The position numbers were made by a program, and so were the translations under genes. DNA of 11,348 bases from Chitinophaga pinensis (GTDB taxonomy: Bacteria > Bacteroidota > Bacteroidia > Chitinophagales > Chitinophagaceae). The notes beneath the pieces are model-generated. The model was given only the letters and a program-made list of their open reading frames with translations, was not told the DNA's origin and searched no databases. Shown piece by piece: positions 6,452 to 11,348 of this stretch. The DNA lies in the NCBI GenBank assembly GCA_945866165.1, contig CAMBGO010000056.1:1-11348 (forward strand), written 5' to 3'. Every line of letters begins with the position of its first letter. The stretch's first letter is position 1.

Positions 6452-7900
6452 ATGAGTCATGAGATACGAACCCCAATGAATGCAATCTTGGGTCTTTCTG
6501 AACAACTATCATTTAGCAATCTTGATGAAAGACAATCATTTTTTGTTAAAAACATTTCGGATTCTGCAAAGAGTTTGTTGTTAATCATAAACGACATTTT
6601 GGATCTTTCTAAAATTGAAGCAGGGAAAATGAATTTTGAAAAAAATCCGTTTCAACTTAAACTGGTTTTGGAAAGCGTTGGAAATATACTTAGACCAAAA
6701 GCTGAAGAAAAAGGGTTGAATTTTTCTATTGAAGATGAAAGTTCAATTGAGAAGTCACATATTTCAGATGAAATTCGAATTAGGCAAATTTTAATCAATG
6801 TAATCAGCAATGCCATAAAGTTTACTCCAAGGGGTTCCATAAGGGTGATAGTTAGAAATTTAGCAACTGAAGAGGATAAACAGTTAATTGAGTTTAATTG
6901 CATCGACACAGGGGTGGGCATATCAAAAGAGGCCTTGACTCATTTGTTTGAAGATTTTTTTCAAGAGGACCGGATTGGAAATGCGATTAAGGAGACTGGT
7001 AGCGGTTTGGGGCTTTCTATTACAAATAGTATTGTAAAGATGATGGGTGGGGAAATTGATTTTATAAGCGATGTCAATAAGGGTACTGAAGTAAAAATAA
7101 GGTTACCACTAGAAGTAAATAAAAGGTACTTTGTTGAAAATAAGATAGAAGAACTTCAAAGTAATATTCTCGAGGGAAAACATGTTTTACTTGCAGATGA
7201 TTGTAACTTAAATCGAATGATTTTTAAGTTGATGTTGAATAATATGAAAATTTCTGTTGATGAAGTAGATAATGGATTTGATGCAGTTGAGAAGGTTTTT
7301 AGTAATAAATATGACCTGGTATTAATGGATATACAAATGCCTGTGATGGATGGGGTCACAGCATTGTATGCTATTTTGAAAAAATTTGATGATTCTATTC
7401 CTGTTATTGCTCTTACTGCTGCGGCATTTAATTCTGAAGTGAAGCACATGTCTATACTAGGTTTTGCTGATTGTATTACAAAACCAATTGATCAAAAAAG
7501 ACTGGAGCATAAATTAATTCATTTTTTCAATAACAACAAAGCGGGGAAGGAAAAATTTAACATGATTCATGAAAATGCAATAAAAAACATCAAGGTGATA
7601 TCTGGGGGTGATAAAGTTCAGGAGTCAAAGTTGATGTCTTCTTTTCTTGAAGAAGTTAATTTTGCACTGGTCTCATGGAAAGAGTCGGTTCAGAATCATG
7701 ACTGGGAATTTGCAAAGAAAATTCTTCATCGACAGAAAGTGATGATAAATTCAATCGGTATTGATTCATATGATTTGCTTATTGAGGAATTGGAAAATGA
7801 TACATTGCCAAAATCTGAATCCGAATACAAATTAATGTACAATCAATTAATCAGACTGTTTCAGGGTTTTAAAGACCGATTTTCTGTAAAAGCTGATTAA
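6452..7900 (+). CDS. Hybrid kinase C-terminal half: HisKA, HATPase, receiver, Hpt-like
   Basis: Catalytic and relay part of the split kinase (482 residues counted from the ATG at 6452). That ATG lies inside the H-box: MSHEIRTPMNAI puts the phospho-acceptor His at residue 3, so a protein starting here lacks the first turns of the dimerisation helix. No Shine-Dalgarno-like sequence precedes it, so it is a poor start and probably only formal. Order: HisKA 1-60; HATPase_c with Asn120 (NAIKF), Asp152 in DTGVGIS and GSGLGLS at 183-189. The receiver at about 243-356 has Asp249/Asp250, phospho-acceptor Asp293 (LVLMDIQMPVMDG), Thr322 and Lys344. The C-terminal helical region at about 390-475 resembles an Hpt domain with His426 in HRQK (HxxK). 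All catalytic residues are present. Stop is TAA, 5 bases before the end of the opposite-strand peptidase gene. Confidence 0.85.
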   Translation: MSHEIRTPMNAILGLSEQLSFSNLDERQSFFVKNISDSAKSLLLIINDILDLSKIEAGKMNFEKNPFQLKLVLESVGNILRPKAEEKGLNFSIEDESSIEKSHISDEIRIRQILINVISNAIKFTPRGSIRVIVRNLATEEDKQLIEFNCIDTGVGISKEALTHLFEDFFQEDRIGNAIKETGSGLGLSITNSIVKMMGGEIDFISDVNKGTEVKIRLPLEVNKRYFVENKIEELQSNILEGKHVLLADDCNLNRMIFKLMLNNMKISVDEVDNGFDAVEKVFSNKYDLVLMDIQMPVMDGVTALYAILKKFDDSIPVIALTAAAFNSEVKHMSILGFADCITKPIDQKRLEHKLIHFFNNNKAGKEKFNMIHENAIKNIKVISGGDKVQESKLMSSFLEEVNFALVSWKESVQNHDWEFAKKILHRQKVMINSIGIDSYDLLIEELENDTLPKSESEYKLMYNQLIRLFQGFKDRFSVKAD

Positions 7901-7905
7901 GCCAA

Positions 7906-9846
7906 TCACCAATTCAAGATAAGGCTGTTGTTTTTCCTCTCGGTATCAGCTGTTCTTTTTTTTGGGTCTATTTCTATTCTTTTAAGTTCAGATAATTTTT
8001 TATCAATTTGAAGTACATATGTCGGATGAGTCCATTTCCAGGGTTCGCCTTGGGTTCTTTTTAAATCCGATGTTTCGTTTTTCTTTTCTCCAAACATTAA
8101 GTATTGAGGAATATAGCCTAATTCCTTCTCACCATTTTTAAATTCAAACTCAATATCTAATGGCAATGGCATTGTTCCATAATTTTTGAATCTGATATTT
8201 GTTTTTCCATTCGCTTCCCAAAGGCTATCTATTCCATAGTCAATGGTCTTATTTGTATTCACAAAGAAGTCCTTGTACCAATCAAGTTGTATTCCACTTT
8301 TTTGCTCTGCAACACGTATAAAGTCATTTACATTGGGGTGTTTATATTTCCAAGTATTATAATAGGAAAGTAGTATGCTATCACGCATTGCTGCACCAAC
8401 AATATAACCAAGTTGTTCCATGAATACTTCACCTTTTGAATACGCATTGATACTATACCCTGTATTGGTATTGTATTGATCCGAATGTGTTGTTAATGGT
8501 TCATTGAATTCGCTTTTAGACAGCATGATATAAGAATCAAATGCTCCCTGGTGTGGAAATGCATCTGAAAATCCATTCATCATATTATTTACCCTTGCTT
8601 CAGCATAGCTTGTGAAACCTTCATCCATCCATGCATAGTGTGATTCGTCGGTTCCTAGCATCATTTGATACCATGAATGCATCCATTCATGAATAACAAC
8701 GCCATTACCTGCTCCTTTAAGCAGGGTTGCCATAGGGTATTCCATGCCTCCATCACCGCCTTGAATAAATGAGTATTGCTTATATGGGTATTCGCCAAAC
8801 GTTTTGTCTATGTAGGGTAATGCCTTTGATGCAAAACTCAAAACTGAATCCCACTCAGTTTTATATTCTTTAATAAATACATTGACATCTTTATTTGTTT
8901 TTGCCCTTGCAGGAAGTTCATTGAATTCCTTTGACAAAGCATTCGTATCAATTTTGTAGAATGAGTGAAGGATCATTCCTTTTCTTACAAGCTTAGAGTT
9001 ATGAATGAATTGTTGATCAGCGGCCCATACAAAGTCGTGTACATTAGGCGCCTTGAACTTCCACGTAAGGCTATTTCCCTTTGGTTCTTTATATGGAAGG
9101 CTCGCGTATTTTTCATATCCATGTCCTATTTCATGTGGATTTTGTAAATAGCCGGTTCCGCCAATCACAAATTTTTTATCTAACGTGATATTTACCTCAT
9201 AGTCGCCCCAAACGCCATAGAATTCCCTTGCTACATATGGAGTTGGATGCCAACCCTGATAATCATATTCGCACAGCTTAGGGTACCACTGCGCCATGCT
9301 AAATCGAACCCCTTCTGCATTGTCTCTGCCACTTCTTCTTACTTGAATTGGAACTTGGGCTTCAAAATCAAGTTCTATGAGGGCTTTTGACTTAGGAAGG
9401 ATGGGCGTATTCAATTCAACTTTTAAAATGGTTTCATAAAGGGTAGTTTTTTGGAGGATGCCATTCACCTTCAGGTTTGATACTTGTTGATATCCAATTT
9501 CACCTGGTTGTAGTTTTGAAATCCTGTCTTTTACCCTGCCATCCCAATCACTTCTGCCTCGAACAGATTTCTTTCCAATTTCGATGCTACGGGCATCCAT
9601 CATGCTACCGGGCTGAAATGCATTCCAGTAAAGGTGATAATATATTACTTTCAGGGTATCAGGTGAATTATTCCAATAATCAAGTCTTTGTTTACCCGTA
9701 ATCTTGTTTGATTTATCATCAACCACCACATCCATTTTATAATTCACCCTCTGTTGCCACCTATCTACCTGTCCAATGGATTTAACAGCAAAGATTAGCA
9801 TCATGGCCATTATCAAATATTTTCTTAGTTGAAGAACTGTTCTCAT
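7906..9846 (-). CDS. Secreted M1-family zinc metallopeptidase
   Basis: Gluzincin of family M1 (aminopeptidase N-like), expected to remove N-terminal residues from peptides outside the cytoplasm. The 646 residues begin with a signal peptide: basic MRTVLQLRK, a hydrophobic stretch at 10-22, then SIGQ, with cleavage likely near residue 25-26 as is common in Bacteroidota. An N-terminal beta-rich domain covers about 30-270. The zinc site is HEWMH at 386-390 with the third ligand Glu409 (WMDEGFTSYAE), exactly the HEXXH-X18-E spacing. Tyr469 in AYSKG is the likely transition-state tyrosine. The substrate-anchoring GxMEN motif reads GGMEY (366-370). A C-terminal region from about 530 looks beta-rich. 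No type IX sorting domain or membrane anchor is evident at the end, so periplasmic location is likely. It converges on the hybrid kinase (5-base gap), and no promoter element was recognised upstream. Confidence 0.93.
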   Translation of the reverse strand: MRTVLQLRKYLIMAMMLIFAVKSIGQVDRWQQRVNYKMDVVVDDKSNKITGKQRLDYWNNSPDTLKVIYYHLYWNAFQPGSMMDARSIEIGKKSVRGRSDWDGRVKDRISKLQPGEIGYQQVSNLKVNGILQKTTLYETILKVELNTPILPKSKALIELDFEAQVPIQVRRSGRDNAEGVRFSMAQWYPKLCEYDYQGWHPTPYVAREFYGVWGDYEVNITLDKKFVIGGTGYLQNPHEIGHGYEKYASLPYKEPKGNSLTWKFKAPNVHDFVWAADQQFIHNSKLVRKGMILHSFYKIDTNALSKEFNELPARAKTNKDVNVFIKEYKTEWDSVLSFASKALPYIDKTFGEYPYKQYSFIQGGDGGMEYPMATLLKGAGNGVVIHEWMHSWYQMMLGTDESHYAWMDEGFTSYAEARVNNMMNGFSDAFPHQGAFDSYIMLSKSEFNEPLTTHSDQYNTNTGYSINAYSKGEVFMEQLGYIVGAAMRDSILLSYYNTWKYKHPNVNDFIRVAEQKSGIQLDWYKDFFVNTNKTIDYGIDSLWEANGKTNIRFKNYGTMPLPLDIEFEFKNGEKELGYIPQYLMFGEKKNETSDLKRTQGEPWKWTHPTYVLQIDKKLSELKRIEIDPKKRTADTERKNNSLILNW

Positions 9847-9918
9847 ATTGGTTTTTTTACAGTTTTTGCTTTGGAAGAGGTCAATTAATTTTTATAATTT
9901 GACAATTTATGAATGTTT

Positions 9919-9950
9919 TTTGGCAATAATGTCAATGATCTTTATTTTTG
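9919..9950 (+). promoter_or_regulatory. Bacteroidota-type promoter of the his operon
   Basis: TTTG at 9919-9922 and TATTTTTG at 9943-9950 are separated by 20 bases. Both boxes and the spacer fit the Bacteroidota consensus (TTTG, 19-21 bases, TAnnTTTG). The expected start of transcription, 5-7 bases after the second box, falls at about 9955-9957, on the ATG of the leader peptide. It is the best promoter match in the window. Confidence 0.7.
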
Positions 9951-9954
9951 CAGC

Positions 9955-10002
9955 ATGTTAGCAAAATTTCACATCCATCATCATGTTTTACCCAATGGGT
10001 AA
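9955..10002 (+). CDS. hisL: Histidine operon leader peptide
   Basis: A 15-codon ORF encoding MLAKFHIHHHVLPNG, followed by TAA. Four of five consecutive codons are His (CAC ATC CAT CAT CAT at 9970-9984), as expected for a ribosome-stalling leader in histidine-operon attenuation. It sits between a good promoter and an intrinsic terminator, all upstream of hisG. In this mechanism scarcity of charged tRNA-His stalls the ribosome at these codons and prevents terminator formation. The frame is open back to an ATG at 9913, but that lies upstream of the promoter boxes, so the short form is preferred. The short form would be almost leaderless. Confidence 0.85.
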   Translation: MLAKFHIHHHVLPNG

Positions 10003-10028
10003 TTCCTGATGTTATGTTAATATAATTG

Positions 10029-10059
10029 GGCTTGCCGTTGGTAAGCCTTTTTTATTTTT
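10029..10059 (+). terminator. Intrinsic terminator acting as his attenuator
   Basis: GGCTTGCC (10029-10036), loop GTT, and GGTAAGCC (10040-10047) form an 8-bp stem with one G-U pair. It is followed by TTTTTT (10048-10053), an A and five more T. The hairpin lies 26 bases after the leader-peptide stop and 18 bases before the hisG ATG, the place expected for an attenuator. A competing pairing is possible between CCCAAT (9991-9996, in the last leader codons) and ATTGGG (10025-10030). Confidence 0.85.
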
Positions 10060-10077
10060 AAAGCAATCCAAGTGTTT

Positions 10078-10944
10078 ATGAATAATGAAAAAATGATAAG
10101 AATAGCGGTACAAAAATCCGGCCGATTGTATGAAGACTCTGTCTCTTTATTAAAAGAATGTGGCATTGATTTGAGAAATGTAAAGGATAGGCTTAAAACC
10201 GTATCTGAGAACTTTCCAATTGAGGTGCTTTTTTTGAGGGATGATGATATTCCGGAATATGTAGAAGATGGAGTTGCAGACATTGGTATTGTAGGACAAA
10301 ATGTATTGGGAGAAAAAAATAGGAATGTATCGATGGTAGAACAACTTGGGTTTGGAAAATGTAGGCTGTCAATTGCAGTGCCTAAATCCATGAGTTATAC
10401 TTCGATAAAAGATATTGAGGGAAAACGCATTGCAACAAGTTATCCAAAGTTGGTAAAATCTTATCTTGATCAACATGCTGTTAATGCATCTATTCATGAA
10501 ATTAGTGGATCTGTTGAAATCGCTCCAGGAATAGGGTTATCTGATGCAGTTGCTGATCTTGTGAGCAGCGGCGGCACATTGTTTGTGAATGGATTGAGAG
10601 AGGTTGAAACTATTTTGGAGTCTCAGGCTGTTTTAATTTCCAATCTTAAGTTAGATTCTACCAAGCTTTCCATATTGGAAAAACTACTTTTTAGAATTCG
10701 TGCTGTAAAAAAAGCACAAAAAAGCAAGTATGTTTTACTCAATGCTCCAAATGAAAAGCTCGATAGCATCATTAAATTATTGCCCGGCATGAGAAGTCCA
10801 ACAGTTCTTCCTTTGGCTGAGAGCGGATGGAGCAGTGTTCATTGTGTGTTAAGCGAATCTGAATTTTGGAATAAGATAGAAGAGTTAAAAATGGCTGGCG
10901 CAGAAGGTATTTTGATTGTACCAATTGAAAAAATGATACTTTAA
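10078..10944 (+). CDS. hisG: ATP phosphoribosyltransferase, long form
   Basis: First and feedback-controlled enzyme of histidine synthesis: ATP and PRPP give phosphoribosyl-ATP. With the ATG at 10078 it has 288 residues (MNNEKMIRIAVQKSGRL). An in-frame GTG two codons earlier (10072) and an ATG at 10093 are possible, but 10078 gives a family-like start. The catalytic bilobal part covers about 6-205: VQKSGRL (11-17), VADIGIVGQN (66-75) and the PRPP-binding signature at about 146-168 (EIAPGIGLSDAVADLVSSGG, then TL). The C-terminal HisG_C domain, about 212-286 (LLPGMRSPTVLPL, then AEGILIVPIEKMI), marks the long, histidine-regulated hexameric form that does not need HisZ. It is first in the operon behind leader peptide and attenuator; hisD follows after 8 bases. 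Confidence 0.97.
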   Translation: MNNEKMIRIAVQKSGRLYEDSVSLLKECGIDLRNVKDRLKTVSENFPIEVLFLRDDDIPEYVEDGVADIGIVGQNVLGEKNRNVSMVEQLGFGKCRLSIAVPKSMSYTSIKDIEGKRIATSYPKLVKSYLDQHAVNASIHEISGSVEIAPGIGLSDAVADLVSSGGTLFVNGLREVETILESQAVLISNLKLDSTKLSILEKLLFRIRAVKKAQKSKYVLLNAPNEKLDSIIKLLPGMRSPTVLPLAESGWSSVHCVLSESEFWNKIEELKMAGAEGILIVPIEKMIL

Positions 10945-10952
10945 TTTATATT

Positions 10953-11348
10953 ATGAAAAGGATAAATTATCCGTCAAGGGAAAGTTGGTCGGAACTGATT
11001 AAAAGACCATCACTAGAAAACAAACTTCTAATTAAGACTGTTGGTAGAATTCTCCAAGATGTTAAGAAGGGCGGTGATGCTGCTGTTAGGAGGTATACAA
11101 AGAAGTTTGATGGGGTAGCACTAAGGTCTAGAACATTTAAAAAGAAGGATTTCATATTTGCTGAAAAAATGTTGTCTTACGATTTGATCAATGCGATAAA
11201 ACAGGCATCTGAAAATATCGGTAAATTTCACGAAGTTCAGAAAGAAACAATAAATGTTGTTGAAACAACAAAGGGTGTTCTTTGTTGGCGTAAATCCATT
11301 CCGATTGAAAGGGTTGGCATCTATATTCCTGGTGGTTCAGCACCTTTA
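10953..11348 (+). CDS. hisD: Histidinol dehydrogenase, N-terminal part (3' end outside window)
   Basis: Last two oxidation steps of histidine synthesis (L-histidinol to L-histidine, NAD- and zinc-dependent). The ATG at 10953 begins an open frame of 132 codons that runs off the window without a stop. It starts MKRINYPSRESWSELIKRP and contains the expected early blocks: GGDAAVRRYTKKFDG at about 46-60, and near the edge WRKSIPIERVGIYIPGGSAP, the highly conserved HisD segment before the active-site region. The zinc ligands and catalytic histidines lie beyond the window. Start is 8 bases after the hisG stop, so co-transcribed with it under the same attenuator. Confidence 0.95.
   Translation, partial: MKRINYPSRESWSELIKRPSLENKLLIKTVGRILQDVKKGGDAAVRRYTKKFDGVALRSRTFKKKDFIFAEKMLSYDLINAIKQASENIGKFHEVQKETINVVETTKGVLCWRKSIPIERVGIYIPGGSAPL

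Larger units (their letters stand above)
5663..7900 (+). pseudogene. Hybrid sensor histidine kinase interrupted by one in-frame TAA (whole locus)
   Basis: The frames 5663-6382 and 6452-7900 are in the same reading frame and are separated only by the TAA at 6380-6382 plus 23 sense codons. Reading through gives one protein of about 745 residues with a normal hybrid-kinase order: PAS, PAS, linking helix, HisKA, HATPase_c, receiver, Hpt-like. The 23 codons after the stop (NLIDAKNRAVSSEKAKTAF is the core) are exactly the helix that normally joins a PAS domain to the H-box. The coding frame is otherwise intact, with all motifs conserved, so the stop looks recent or is tolerated. One base change from CAA, AAA or GAA would create it. 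It may be a disabled gene, a split pair, a readthrough product or a sequencing error; the two pieces are listed separately. Confidence 0.8.

Noticed and set aside
7901..7905. Shared terminator between the converging hybrid kinase and M1 peptidase genes
   Set aside because: The gap is 5 bases and no G+C-rich hairpin with a T-run is visible around it on either strand.
9899..9930. Sigma-70-like promoter: TTGACA at 9899-9904 with AATAAT at 9925-9930
   Set aside because: The spacer is 20 bases and the organism appears to use Bacteroidota-type promoters; the TTTG-N20-TATTTTTG match nearby is better.
9913..10002. A longer 29-residue his leader peptide starting at an ATG at 9913
   Set aside because: The frame is open, but this start lies upstream of the TTTG and TATTTTTG promoter boxes, so a transcript from that promoter would not contain it.
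10072..10077. GTG start for hisG
   Set aside because: An ATG two codons later gives a family-like N-terminus; a GTG start is possible but unnecessary.
10017..10391. 124-residue open frame on the minus strand opposite the start of hisG
   Set aside because: It is the antisense shadow of hisG and the attenuator, with no family resemblance and no promoter; hisG is certain.

Overview
The window looks like chromosomal DNA from a member of the Bacteroidota, possibly near the Chitinophagia/Sphingobacteriia. The lineage below phylum is a guess. Evidence: the DNA is AT-rich, Shine-Dalgarno sites are poor, and several gene starts are preceded by the TAnnTTTG element typical of Bacteroidota promoters. 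The gene types fit too: a eukaryote-like citrate synthase, a stand-alone proline dehydrogenase, soluble PAS-type sensor kinases and a secreted M1 peptidase whose signal peptide ends in Gly-Gln. No mobile element, CRISPR array, rRNA or tRNA was seen.

Layout. Positions 2-529 (+) hold the C-terminal part of an LptF/LptG-type lipopolysaccharide-export permease that enters from outside the window. Positions 616-1941 (+) hold a complete citrate synthase. Facing it on the minus strand is a run of three genes read from right to left: proline dehydrogenase (5415-4180), a PAS sensor histidine kinase (4054-2618) and a NarL-type response regulator (2613-1864). The kinase and regulator are 4 bases apart and form a clear two-component pair. 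Divergent from proline dehydrogenase, 5663-7900 (+) encodes a soluble hybrid sensor kinase (PAS-PAS-HisKA-HATPase-receiver-Hpt-like) cut by one in-frame TAA at 6380-6382. A secreted M1 metallopeptidase lies on the minus strand (9846-7906). The right end is the start of a histidine operon: promoter, a 15-residue His-rich leader peptide, an intrinsic terminator (attenuator), hisG, and the first 132 codons of hisD.

How the genes relate. Most of the window is core metabolism and envelope function (TCA entry, proline oxidation, histidine synthesis, LPS export) with two phosphorelay systems on either side of proline dehydrogenase. No sequence evidence links either sensor to proline. No wholly new system is evident. 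The points most worth a second look are the nonsense codon in the hybrid kinase, the his attenuator whose leader ORF appears to begin at or near the transcript 5' end, the probable 1-base frameshift at the 3' end of the response-regulator gene, and an HNOBA-like N-terminal domain on the sensor kinase.

No gene-free stretch exceeds 300 bases. The longest are 5416-5662 (divergent promoters) and 9847-9954 plus the his leader region up to 10077.
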